Assembly (NCBI RefSeq): GCF_001274935.1
Contig: NZ_LILC01000027.1
Span: forward strand, 1 to 60,159
DNA length: 60,159 nucleotides
Source: Priestia koreensis
Lineage (GTDB): Bacteria; Bacillota; Bacilli; Bacillales; Bacillaceae_H
Direction: 5' to 3'
This document shows positions 27,910 through 36,133 of the stretch, piece by piece (positions within the stretch are counted from its first letter, which is position 1; each line of letters opens with the position of its first letter). The position numbers were made by a program, and so were the translations under genes. A model generated the notes under the pieces. That model did no database searches. It saw only the letters and a program-made list of their open reading frames with translations, and was not told the DNA's origin.

Positions 27910-28674
27910 TCAGCTCGCTTCTACGTTTAGGCGAATATTAACGAAGTTGTATGCAGGCCACGGACCGCTATATTTAAACTCAAGCTTTCCTTCCCACTTT
28001 TCATAAATCTCATTTACCATCTCATCAAAGGCACCTTCCTTATCACGATCAATAAGAAACGACGCATTTAAAAGCATTTTTTCGCCAATGGGATCGTTCG
28101 TCTTTGCCGCTTCCGCTAGCTCTTTTAGCGGAGCATACATATCATCAATCATCATTTGCTGCAGATTTTGAAAGAGCTTTTGCGTTACTTCTCCAAGCTT
28201 AATTCGGTCGTAATAACCAGCTTCTTTTGTTTTACTTTGAACCGTTCCTGCCACCTTCTGAACGTCTGGGTGATTTTTCACTTTTTCATCTAGAAATTCC
28301 TTGTTAGCGACGACCTTTAGTCCCACTTCGATTTTCCCTTTGATTTCAGGAAAGATTTTTTCAAACTGTGGATATAGATTTTCAAGAAGAACCGTCACGT
28401 CCTCTTCTGATTGAAAGACGTTTCCGAAGCTTACTGGAATGACTCCTTCACTATTAGCCATCACATCTGAGATCACATGCTGGTGCATAAATAAGTTTTC
28501 TCGGTTCGGCTGGTATATTTTAAGTGGTACCTGCGCTACGACAAATGCAGCGTCTTTATAGTGCAATGTATACACGTTACGTTCTTCACCCTCAAATTTG
28601 ATGGATTGAAACGCTTTATCTTCCTTCTCTTGAATGGCTCCAAATACGTAGATGCCCATTTCTTCTCGGCTCAT
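27910..28674 (-). CDS. gvpF: gas vesicle protein GvpF (GvpL/GvpF family)
   Basis: A 254-residue protein of the GvpL/GvpF family: N-terminal MGIYVFGAIQ after a short leader, middle VIPVSFGNVFQSEEDV, and the C-terminal KYSGPWPAYNFVNI motif. It is a paralog of GvpL. GGAG lies eight bases before ATG 28674. GvpF binds GvpA and is proposed to chaperone it. Confidence 0.93.
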   Translation of the reverse strand: MSREEMGIYVFGAIQEKEDKAFQSIKFEGEERNVYTLHYKDAAFVVAQVPLKIYQPNRENLFMHQHVISDVMANSEGVIPVSFGNVFQSEEDVTVLLENLYPQFEKIFPEIKGKIEVGLKVVANKEFLDEKVKNHPDVQKVAGTVQSKTKEAGYYDRIKLGEVTQKLFQNLQQMMIDDMYAPLKELAEAAKTNDPIGEKMLLNASFLIDRDKEGAFDEMVNEIYEKWEGKLEFKYSGPWPAYNFVNIRLNVEAS

Positions 28675-28693
28675 GATTTTCTCTCCTTTATCC

Positions 28694-29599
28694 TCACAAT
28701 TTCTTGCATACGTTTATGATTTGATTTTTTGCTTCCTCCTGTGGGTTGTCATGAGTATCCTTCAAGCACAATCCAAGCTTATGCTGTAAAACGTCTAAGC
28801 ACAGTTGCTGAAATTCTTCATTTGTTCCTTTCATCGGAATCTTTTCGTCTCTAGCAATTTGCGCAATCATCACGGCGGAGCGCAGACTCAAACTATGACG
28901 ATCTGGACAACTCTTTCGTAGTTCAGCAAGAAGCGATGTAACGACCTTGGCATCTTGCTTTTTAATGCCAAGTTTACCTGAGAGAATGACGGCTTCTTTT
29001 GCAGGCGTTTTATAATCCACAGAAATTGTGATCACTCGATCAAGCAATGCATCCTGTGTTCGGTATACTCCTGCATACTCCTCCGGATTACTCGTAAAAA
29101 TGACGGAGAATTCAGGGTGCACACGCTCAAAGGGAGCAAGCTTTTTTGTTCCGTATAAAGGAATAACACCTTCCTCTAAGATCGATAGAAACAAGTTGTT
29201 AGTCTCTGGATTTGATCTTGTAAACTCATCGTAAATGAGCGTGTACCCTTTTTTAGCCGCTTCTAGTAATCGTCCATCCTGCCATGTTTCCGTTACGTTT
29301 TCCTCTTTTTTATAAACAGAGCGCACATAATTATCAACGAGCTTTTTGCTTGTAAAACCGCTAAAGTCACCAAGCAAATCCCGATTATTAAGCTCGTGAT
29401 TTCCATGAATCACCATGATTGGACGACTGCGTCTTTTTGCAAGAGCCAGTGCGAGGGCTGTTTTCCCCACGCCGGTAGGCCCTGTAAAGTGAATGCAATA
29501 GCCCGCGTTCATGTAGCGGAGCGAGCGCGACAGCAGCTCCTTCGTTTGTGAATCCTGTACGATCTCTGTTGATTTTTGATTTTCTTTCAGCTCTGGCAT
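28694..29599 (-). CDS. gvpN: gas vesicle AAA+ ATPase GvpN
   Basis: A 301-residue MoxR-type AAA+ ATPase. Walker A is GPTGVGKTALA (about residue 40), Walker B is TLIYDEFTRSNPET, and sensor 1 is VIFTSNPEEYAG. In gas vesicle clusters GvpN supports enlargement of the nascent vesicle. It lies 24 bases after gvpR. Confidence 0.95.
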   Translation of the reverse strand: MPELKENQKSTEIVQDSQTKELLSRSLRYMNAGYCIHFTGPTGVGKTALALALAKRRSRPIMVIHGNHELNNRDLLGDFSGFTSKKLVDNYVRSVYKKEENVTETWQDGRLLEAAKKGYTLIYDEFTRSNPETNNLFLSILEEGVIPLYGTKKLAPFERVHPEFSVIFTSNPEEYAGVYRTQDALLDRVITISVDYKTPAKEAVILSGKLGIKKQDAKVVTSLLAELRKSCPDRHSLSLRSAVMIAQIARDEKIPMKGTNEEFQQLCLDVLQHKLGLCLKDTHDNPQEEAKNQIINVCKKL

Positions 29600-29623
29600 G
29601 TTAACCTCCCCGACGACTGCATT

Positions 29624-29884
29624 CTAGCCGACGATATCCATTGAAGCGCGCGCACGGATATGAATTCGTTTAAAAGAAATGACCTCTTTATTTGAATCTA
29701 GTAGTACCTCATAAATTCCGACCATTTCATCTTTTGCGTATTTTTTCATATATTCTTTTTCCTCAATCACTTCGACCGTCGCCTTCCACCCCTTGTCCTC
29801 GTTCAGTTCAACGGAAACAATTTTATGTGGGGGTGCGATGTAGTCCTTAAAGAAATCTGTAATATTGTCCATAATCTTTTTCAT
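29624..29884 (-). CDS. gvpR: gas vesicle protein GvpR (GvpO-like)
   Basis: An 86-residue small alpha/beta protein (DKGWKATVEVIEEKEYMK, YEVLLDSNKEVISFKRI) resembling the GvpO/GvpR family that follows the shell gene. Its role in assembly is not defined. Confidence 0.9.
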   Translation of the reverse strand: MKKIMDNITDFFKDYIAPPHKIVSVELNEDKGWKATVEVIEEKEYMKKYAKDEMVGIYEVLLDSNKEVISFKRIHIRARASMDIVG

Positions 29885-29920
29885 CTGCTGTTTTCACCTC
29901 GATCAACAAAACATGTGCGA

Positions 29921-30181
29921 TTAAATACTAAATTTCGCATTTCGTTCATTTGATTGCTGTGGAAGTCCATTCTCTTCTACATTGTCGCTCAGGAGTCCTA
30001 CAGCCTCTGCATAACGTAACCACGTATCCACACTGGCAATTACGACACGTGCTTCAACCGTTAAAATCTCAATTCCAACCACAGAAACCTTCGCAAACAC
30101 ATCGATCACAATTCCCTTATCTAAAATACGGTCAATTACCTCCGCCAGACTTGAACCATCTGTACTTTTTTGAATAGCCAT
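29921..30181 (-). CDS. gvpB: gas vesicle structural protein GvpB (GvpA family)
   Basis: An 86-residue shell protein: [19 protein letters not shown] and [20 protein letters not shown], with the [11 protein letters not shown] helix. This is the amphipathic core that forms the vesicle rib. The tail after residue 66 is longer than in cyanobacterial GvpA. No separate gvpA is found in the window, so this is the likely major shell protein. Confidence 0.96.
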   Translation of the reverse strand: MAIQKSTDGSSLAEVIDRILDKGIVIDVFAKVSVVGIEILTVEARVVIASVDTWLRYAEAVGLLSDNVEENGLPQQSNERNAKFSI

Positions 30182-30208
30182 TTCTATCGTCTCCTCTCAC
30201 TTACATTT

Positions 30209-30640
30209 TTAACTTCGTAGTGTCCCCGTATCGTTCAGGGACTTGACCTGACCTGGTCCCTTAATTCCTTGAGATGTTTTAATGTCGCTCACGCCTTTTA
30301 AATCGCGGGCACTTTTTAGCTTATTTTTCTTTGTTTTATCTTCCGACTTTCCGTCTTCATCGCGAGAACCACCTAGCTTCTCCTTCACGTCAAGCAGCGC
30401 GCCTTGAAGCTTTTCCTTCGCTTCGCCTGCTTTCTCGCGAATGTTCTCTTCATTTTCTTCCGCTTTTTCTTCTAGTTTTTTAATAGGCTTTTTTGCTTTT
30501 TTTTGAATGTTACTTTCTACCGTATCAATGGCGTGCTCTTTTACTTCCTCTTTTACTTTTTCCTTCACTGTTTCAGGCGTTTTTTCCCAAATCTTCTTGC
30601 CAGCTTTTCCGATCATTTCTTTCGCAGGATCAGTACTCAT
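30209..30640 (-). CDS. gvpQ: gas vesicle protein GvpQ
   Basis: A 143-residue, very hydrophilic helical protein rich in Lys and Glu (TPETVKEKVKEEVKEHAID, KPIKKLEEKAEENEENI), reminiscent of stress-type helical proteins. Position between gvpP and gvpB and size identify GvpQ. GvpQ was not needed for vesicle formation in the E. coli reconstruction with the B. megaterium genes. Confidence 0.87.
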   Translation of the reverse strand: MSTDPAKEMIGKAGKKIWEKTPETVKEKVKEEVKEHAIDTVESNIQKKAKKPIKKLEEKAEENEENIREKAGEAKEKLQGALLDVKEKLGGSRDEDGKSEDKTKKNKLKSARDLKGVSDIKTSQGIKGPGQVKSLNDTGTLRS

Positions 30641-30666
30641 TGACTACCTCCTGTGTCTCAAGCTTC

Positions 30667-31131
30667 TTATTTACTATCAAGCACCTTGTTTAACTTTTCT
30701 TCTAGTCGTTTTAGCTGATCATTCAGCTGTTTGTTTTCTTCTTGGAGCTTTTCATAAGACTCATCTGAAGAAGCTGACGCCGTTTGCTTTGGTGCTTCCT
30801 CTTTTCCTTGCTGTACGCCTTCTACTTTTTTCGTTATATAATCAACCGCCGTTTTTTTGAAGGAGTCTGCGGCCTGACCTGCGATCAGCTCCTGCATCGT
30901 TTTCTTTAATTCCTTACCAGCTAACTTCATTACTTCCGATTTTCCGACACTCTGTGAAAGCTTTTTACCCATTCCTGGATTAGACATTAAACCGATTCCC
31001 GCTCCTACAACGCCTCCAAGAAGTGTTAAGTTCACCACATAATTACTACTGCCTTTTTCTTTTGCGACTGTTTGATCATTGGTTTGTAATTCCGTTTCCT
31101 CTGATGACTGTGTTTTCGTATTCTCTGACAT
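30667..31131 (-). CDS. gvpP: gas vesicle protein GvpP
   Basis: About 154 residues: a Ser/Thr/Glu N-terminus, a hydrophobic Gly-rich stretch (LTLLGGVVGAGIGLMSNPG), a helical region and a C-terminal coiled-coil (SYEKLQEENKQLNDQLKRLEE). Layout parallels GvpT, suggesting a shared origin. AAAAGGTG fits ATG 31131 (MSENTKTQ); ATG 31137 and GTG 31140 are alternatives. It is the first gene of the operon in this window. Confidence 0.87.
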   Translation of the reverse strand: MSENTKTQSSEETELQTNDQTVAKEKGSSNYVVNLTLLGGVVGAGIGLMSNPGMGKKLSQSVGKSEVMKLAGKELKKTMQELIAGQAADSFKKTAVDYITKKVEGVQQGKEEAPKQTASASSDESYEKLQEENKQLNDQLKRLEEKLNKVLDSK

Positions 31132-31305
31132 GTCCATCACCTTTTCCCTTTTAGTTTTTGTTGTCCTATGTGTAATTCAGTAGCTCATTGCTTCTCCCTG
31201 TCTGGATAAAGTTCTCAGCTTCTAAATACATATTTTAGAATTGAGTTGATTCTTAGTCTTACGTATCCACCTTTGAAGAAGCAATAAGAGTAAGTCTAGT
31301 AGGCG

Positions 31306-31331
31306 ATTCCCCGACGTACATGTCAATAAAC
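31306..31331 (-). promoter_or_regulatory. candidate sigma-B promoter of the gas vesicle operon
   Basis: On the minus strand GTTTAT-N14-GGGAAT, close to the sigma-B consensus (GTTTAA, 12-14 bases, GGGWAW). It would give a leader of about 165 bases before gvpP. The surrounding 500 bases between gvpP and the divergent gene hold no gvpA. They also contain a 10-bp inverted repeat pair (31361-31370 and 31435-31444, TTAATAATTA and its complement). Confidence 0.5.
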
Positions 31332-31660
31332 TTGCCTGATAAAGTGTAAACATTTATTTGTTAATAATTACAACGATTGTTACAAGAAATGCGACACGAA
31401 CTTGTTAAAATTTCAGCAAAATGTAGGCTACCGATAATTATTAAGACAAATATTACATTTTTGTTACAAAAACATAAATAAGTGATCCAAATTCTACTTT
31501 TATACGTTTCATTTCAGTTGGAAAAATAACGGATCAAACATGGTAACGATTACAAATAAGTTTTTTAAAAAAAGGGGAAATTTTTAATCTATTTTTAAGA
31601 ATAGGACGATATAGTGACGTCTTAAGAGGGAGAACTTTAAGAGTAATGGGGAGATTGAAC

Positions 31661-31963
31661 ATGATGAATAAAACATTGGAAGAACTACAAAAACGCGTAA
31701 AAGCAGAACACAAAGACGTGGCAAAATTTGCACAGCACGTTTTCGATGAGCTTGATAAGAAGTCTGAAGAGCATCGTCTACTTGTGGCAGCCAATGCGAT
31801 CGCAGGCATCAGCCCAGACGGAGAACTTGAAAAATTATACCGTGACCTATCAAATGAAATGAAACGAACCATTATTGATGTATTGAAAAAAACAACCCAA
31901 GACTTCGAGCATCAGGGAGACAAATATTGGGATAAAAACTTTAAAGACGGTGTAGCTGAGTAA
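31661..31963 (+). CDS. small helical protein of unknown function
   Basis: A 100-residue soluble, charged helical protein (TLEELQKRVKAEHKDVAKF, AIAGISPDGELEKLYRDL). I do not recognise a family. GGGGAG lies seven bases before ATG 31661; the longer frame from ATG 31646 has a poorly placed site. It diverges from gvpP across an AT-rich intergenic region and ends in its own terminator. Confidence 0.75.
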   Translation: MMNKTLEELQKRVKAEHKDVAKFAQHVFDELDKKSEEHRLLVAANAIAGISPDGELEKLYRDLSNEMKRTIIDVLKKTTQDFEHQGDKYWDKNFKDGVAE

Positions 31964-31980
31964 CACCCTCTACAACGCCA

Positions 31981-32010
31981 AAAAGAGCGGAATGTTCCAT
32001 CCGCTCTTTT
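31981..32010. terminator. bidirectional terminator
   Basis: An 11-bp perfect stem (AAAAGAGCGGA with TCCGCTCTTTT) and an 8-base loop. A T-run follows on the plus strand and A-run symmetry gives one on the minus strand. It serves the helical protein gene and the convergent VOC gene. Confidence 0.88.
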
Positions 32011-32021
32011 CTTATTTCCAT

Positions 32022-32414
32022 TTAACCGAGTCCAGACGTATTCATAAGCACAATCCGCCATTTATCTGGGTCCTCAAATGTACGACCCTTTGCTGCCCAG
32101 TATGGATTCTCCGGCTCCACCTCGTAATAGCCAAGCCTATGTAATCGGTCCGTTACGAACTCCATTTCTTCTCTGTTAGGCATGTAAAACACCAAAAGAT
32201 TATCTCTTGATGGCGCTGGACACGGGCTGCCTGATTGATGCTGCGTAAACTCTAGGTGATAATCAACGTTCGGAAGCCCGTACATTACCCCATCATAACC
32301 ATCGTGATCCCAAAATTCACCCACACGCTTCAATCCCAAGCCCCGCTCATAAAACTCAATCACCCGCTCAAGCTGATCTGTAGGCCTTGCCACACGAAAC
32401 TGCACATAATTCAC
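32022..32414 (-). CDS. VOC-family (glyoxalase/dioxygenase-fold) protein
   Basis: A 130-residue single VOC protein: QFRVARPTDQLERVIEFYERGLGL, then DGYDGVMYGLPNVDYHLEFTQH, ending in a DPDKWRIVLMN strand. It resembles B. subtilis YycE. Candidate metal ligands are His in YHLEFTQ and Glu in LEF; substrate unknown. It starts at GTG 32414 about ten bases after GGAGG. Confidence 0.85.
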   Translation of the reverse strand: MNYVQFRVARPTDQLERVIEFYERGLGLKRVGEFWDHDGYDGVMYGLPNVDYHLEFTQHQSGSPCPAPSRDNLLVFYMPNREEMEFVTDRLHRLGYYEVEPENPYWAAKGRTFEDPDKWRIVLMNTSGLG

Positions 32415-32540
32415 GCCAAACCGCCTCCTATCTCTTCTATAGGTTCACTATACGCCAAAACACCACGGCTGAAAAACGGCTTAAGGTGGAGGGTTTTCTC
32501 GTTCTTTTGGCGGAGGGGGTAGCATTTTTTAATCGCTCTG

Positions 32541-34967
32541 TTACCTATTCCCCTTACGTTCAAAGTAGCTATTCAATCGGTACTCCACGATTTGTTTTAT
32601 CCATTCATATAAAAGCACCTCTTCTTGCTCGTCTACTTTAATATGAAAAGTGAATAGATCATCTTCAAACGTAATCATTCCCTTTGAACTTCCACTCCAC
32701 TTTGTCATGGGCATCGTAGCGATTAATTTAGCTACCTTTTTTTCATCAAATTCCCAAAGTTTTTTTGATGAGCGGTCGGAGAAATCAATGTTTTTTCTGT
32801 AGTCTTTCTCTGTTAAATAGTGATGGAAGAAAGATGCTGCATCAGCAGAAGAAATGGATTTGTACCATTGCCTCGCTCCTTTTGTTAGCATGTATTGCAG
32901 CACAACCATTTTATAGCTCTTCGTCATGCCAGTGCGTTCAACTTCTTCAATAAGTGATTTATGCTTTTTAAACGTTTCTTCTTCTTCCATTGTTAGTTCA
33001 TTAGCCCACGAGAGAAAGCCAATATACGACTTAAACTCTTGATAGTAAGCTTGGGCTGATTCAGCACCATTTAAATGAAGCTCCCAATAGCTAGGTCTTC
33101 TTCCTAAATCCCGCTTAAGATTCAAAAAAGCTAGATGAAGTTTTTCCTTACGTGGCTGTCTTTTTTTCTGAAACTCTGTAAATAAGTTAATAACTTGCGT
33201 ATCAAGATGCAGCTCGCAAGATTCCGGCAACGTCGGCAAAAAAGATGGTTTACCGTTCTTTTCAGTTGATCCCGTATCAAAAAGCTGCAGTTTCGTATCC
33301 GCGTGCCGATAGTTCCCGATAAGATCAATAATCGTGCAGTGTTTTTTCTCACTATGTAAACGAAGGCCTCGTCCCACCTGCTGGGTAAAAACAGTCAGAG
33401 ATTCGGTCGGTCGGACGAATAGTAAAGTATCAACAGAAGGTATATCCACTCCTTCATTAAACAAATTCACTGTGAAGATGACGCTAATCTGCTGATCATC
33501 AAGCTGTCTAATAGCCTCTCCCCTTGTCATTCCTTGCGTTCTTGAGTGAAGACCTATGGATCTATCTCCTCGTTTTGTAAAATAGGTGGCCAGAAAATCT
33601 GCTTGTTCAATCGAAGAACAAAAACCAATTGTCCTTGTTTGTTTACGCTGATTCCAAGCGTTATATATTTTCTCTGCAACCTCTTCTTTCAGCTGAACAG
33701 CTAGCAATTCTTCATGATCATATTTTGTACCAAGCCATGTAATAGAAGAGTAATCTGTCTCATCATAAACACCGTAATAACAAAACGGGGACAGCCACTC
33801 TCGTTGCACAGCCTCCATTAAATGCATCTGATAAGCAACGTTCCCTTCACAAATGCTATAAATATCTTTTTGATCCATTCGATCTGGCGTAGCTGTAATT
33901 CCAAGTAAGAACTTAGGCTTAAAATAATGAAGGACTTTTTGATAGGTAGCTGCCGCCGCATGGTGAAACTCATCGACGACAATAAGGTCAAACTCATCCT
34001 GATGAAAGGTGTGCAGATGTTTATCACGACTAAGTGTATAAATGGAGGCAAACACAAAATCCACATCCTGCACTTTTTCCTTTCCATAGAAAAGACCCGA
34101 TGATCGATTGGGCATAATTATTTTAAAGGATGTTTGTGCCTGTCCAAGTATTTCTTCTAGATGAGCGATGAATAAAACCTTCTTGAATTTTTTTGCGTAA
34201 AATCCTGCTAAATACGTCTTTCCAAGACCAGTTGCCATCACAACCATTGCTTTGCTATAACCTTCTTCGTACGTATCCTCTAACGCAGACAGAGCTTCTA
34301 GCTGCGCAAACCGGGGCTGGATTTCTCCATAAGATAAAGGCTCATCCAGCACTAATCCTGCTTCACTGGAGGTCTCTTCAGTAGTCGGAAGCATGAGCTC
34401 CTGTTCCTCTCGCTCTGACCAACTATATGGTAGGGAAGGTGTACGCTGATGAAATTTCTCATATTGCTCTCCATAAAGTGAAGTCGTCTCATAATTTACC
34501 GATAACGTTTGTTCATGGTAAAACAAATGAAGAAATTGTTCGGTCGCCACAGACAACGTACTGTCATTCACGCCCTCTTTCACTTTTACATTCCACTCTA
34601 CGCCGTCTATTAAAGCGGATGCAGATAAATTAGAAGAACCGATAATACAAACACCTTCTTCATGTGACTCGAACAAGTACGCCTTTGGGTGAAACGACTT
34701 TCCTTTACTTTGCCATAACCGAGCTTCAATTCTTGGATGTATAGCGACTAACCTTTGAAGCGCTTTTGGCTGTGTGATAAACAAATAGTCACCACACAAC
34801 ATTTTAATTTCAGCACCACGATTAGCTGCTTCATAAAGAGATTTTTCTAAAAGGCGAACGCCTGAATCCATAATGAAGGAAGTAAGAATGTAAATGCTTT
34901 TAGAGCGTTCAATTTCTCGTAGTACATCTCGTCCAACTTGAGAAGTAATAAGTTGGACATTACTCAT
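32541..34967 (-). CDS. HKD (phospholipase D-like) nuclease fused to SF2 helicase
   Basis: About 808 residues. The N-terminal domain has one HKD motif (FHPKAYLF, then IIGSSNLSAS, near residues 92-118), as in PLD-type nucleases that work as dimers. The helicase core has Walker A ATGLGKTYLA, a DEFHHA motif II, GITATPDR (motif III) and the motif V/VI stretch NEGVDIPSVDTLLF and QQVGRGLR. The C-terminal 250 residues hold a helical region (RRPSYWELHLNG) and a beta-rich end. Similar HKD-helicase fusions occur in DNA repair and phage defence settings. ATG 34967 forms an ATGAGTAA overlap with the upstream MazG-like stop. Confidence 0.88.
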   Translation of the reverse strand: MSNVQLITSQVGRDVLREIERSKSIYILTSFIMDSGVRLLEKSLYEAANRGAEIKMLCGDYLFITQPKALQRLVAIHPRIEARLWQSKGKSFHPKAYLFESHEEGVCIIGSSNLSASALIDGVEWNVKVKEGVNDSTLSVATEQFLHLFYHEQTLSVNYETTSLYGEQYEKFHQRTPSLPYSWSEREEQELMLPTTEETSSEAGLVLDEPLSYGEIQPRFAQLEALSALEDTYEEGYSKAMVVMATGLGKTYLAGFYAKKFKKVLFIAHLEEILGQAQTSFKIIMPNRSSGLFYGKEKVQDVDFVFASIYTLSRDKHLHTFHQDEFDLIVVDEFHHAAAATYQKVLHYFKPKFLLGITATPDRMDQKDIYSICEGNVAYQMHLMEAVQREWLSPFCYYGVYDETDYSSITWLGTKYDHEELLAVQLKEEVAEKIYNAWNQRKQTRTIGFCSSIEQADFLATYFTKRGDRSIGLHSRTQGMTRGEAIRQLDDQQISVIFTVNLFNEGVDIPSVDTLLFVRPTESLTVFTQQVGRGLRLHSEKKHCTIIDLIGNYRHADTKLQLFDTGSTEKNGKPSFLPTLPESCELHLDTQVINLFTEFQKKRQPRKEKLHLAFLNLKRDLGRRPSYWELHLNGAESAQAYYQEFKSYIGFLSWANELTMEEEETFKKHKSLIEEVERTGMTKSYKMVVLQYMLTKGARQWYKSISSADAASFFHHYLTEKDYRKNIDFSDRSSKKLWEFDEKKVAKLIATMPMTKWSGSSKGMITFEDDLFTFHIKVDEQEEVLLYEWIKQIVEYRLNSYFERKGNR

Positions 34968-35289
34968 CTTCAACATCAACTAAGAAAATACGTTCTTTGA
35001 ACCCACCGCGCTTTTCCGCTTTTCTTTGACGAACTTCTTCTAACTGTTGAACCGTTGCGCCATGAGCTTCTGCTAGTGAATGGATAATTTCCAGTAGATC
35101 CGCCAGCTCTTCTACCCCTTCTTCATCATTTGGACTTGCAAGGTATTCAGCCAACTCTTCGGATGCTTTTGCTTGTAGTGCCTGTACATACTCCTCTTGA
35201 GACAAAATGGTTGTACGATAGCTTTTACCTGTATTAGAAATAATTTCTGGAATGCGATCACGAACTAATTTATTATAAGTGGGCATCAT
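34960..35289 (-). CDS. MazG-like nucleoside triphosphate pyrophosphohydrolase
   Basis: A 109-residue all-helical protein. It has the MazG-type metal-binding pattern SEELAEYL followed by EELADLLEII and an N-terminal YNKLVRDRIPEII, typical of the phosphoribosyl-ATP-pyrophosphohydrolase-like NTP-PPase group. Such enzymes hydrolyse (non-canonical) NTPs to NMP and PPi. It overlaps the HKD-helicase gene by eight bases, so the two are co-expressed. GGAG precedes ATG 35289 and ATG 35286; GTG 35295 is too close. Confidence 0.88.
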   Translation of the reverse strand: MMPTYNKLVRDRIPEIISNTGKSYRTTILSQEEYVQALQAKASEELAEYLASPNDEEGVEELADLLEIIHSLAEAHGATVQQLEEVRQRKAEKRGGFKERIFLVDVEDE

Positions 35290-35422
35290 TTTCACTCCTT
35301 AATCTTTTTATTACTGTTATTTTACCAAATTAATTCCTACTAAAAATGGTCATTCTACTCTCATTTCTGAAAAACTTACAAACTAATAACGTATCAATCA
35401 CCGCATTAAAGGATAAACCCCT

Positions 35423-35995
35423 CTAAACTGACTCCCACAACCTCTCCACATCCATCAACTCATCGTGGTGAAGCGTCAGCTTATAAATATCAGGCTTTGT
35501 CGTGTTGTTTAAGAACTGGAGGTCACATCTAGGATCAAAGTGATTCATGATTAAGGTCATAACCGCTCCGTGCGATCCGATGACTATTTTCTTGCCTTCA
35601 TAGATGTTAATTAAGCCCTTCACTACCTTCACTGCGCGCTTTTGACATTCGTTGTTGGATTCACCGCCTTTTAATGAAAAGTTCGGATCTAAAAAGGATC
35701 GTTCGAGGAGAGGCGCTAATTCTTTGTCTGATAAGCGAGTGCCTTCTGGAGAAAAGATCCGTTCCTTCAGCCCTTCTATAATTACGACTTCTTTATGAAG
35801 CTTTTTTGCTACTTTTTCGACCGTTAGTACAGAGCGTCTATATGGACTTGAAGCGACGACATCAACGTTTTCTTCCTTTAAAACTTCCGCTACCCGTTCT
35901 GCATCTCGATATCCCTTTTCAGTTAGCTCCCTCGTTCGCTCGTTTCCTTCCTTTGGCGAATCTCCGTGCCTGACTAAGTAAATAATGGTATTCAT
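35423..35995 (-). CDS. histidine phosphatase family protein
   Basis: A 190-residue protein with the N-terminal catalytic YLVRHGDS (RHG motif), the middle SSPYRRSVLTVEKVA, and the second His in VIGSHGAVMTLI. This is the histidine phosphatase (phosphoglycerate mutase-like) superfamily; substrate unknown. It stands alone, about 130 bases from its neighbours. Confidence 0.9.
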   Translation of the reverse strand: MNTIIYLVRHGDSPKEGNERTRELTEKGYRDAERVAEVLKEENVDVVASSPYRRSVLTVEKVAKKLHKEVVIIEGLKERIFSPEGTRLSDKELAPLLERSFLDPNFSLKGGESNNECQKRAVKVVKGLINIYEGKKIVIGSHGAVMTLIMNHFDPRCDLQFLNNTTKPDIYKLTLHHDELMDVERLWESV

Positions 35996-36093
35996 TTTTT
36001 CCCTCCTTATCTAAGAACTCAAAAGTGTTTGTAAACGATCTCGATACGCCCCTCTATATGGTAATATTACCCAAAAATTACATTACTACATAT

Positions 36094-36133
36094 GCACAAA
36101 AAAATACACCACCTTTATGTTAGTGGTGTATTT
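36094..36133 (-). terminator. terminator of the two-component operon
   Basis: An 11-bp perfect stem (AAATACACCAC with GTGGTGTATTT) and a 10-base loop, followed on the minus strand by T7. It overlaps the last codons of the sensor kinase. Confidence 0.9.
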
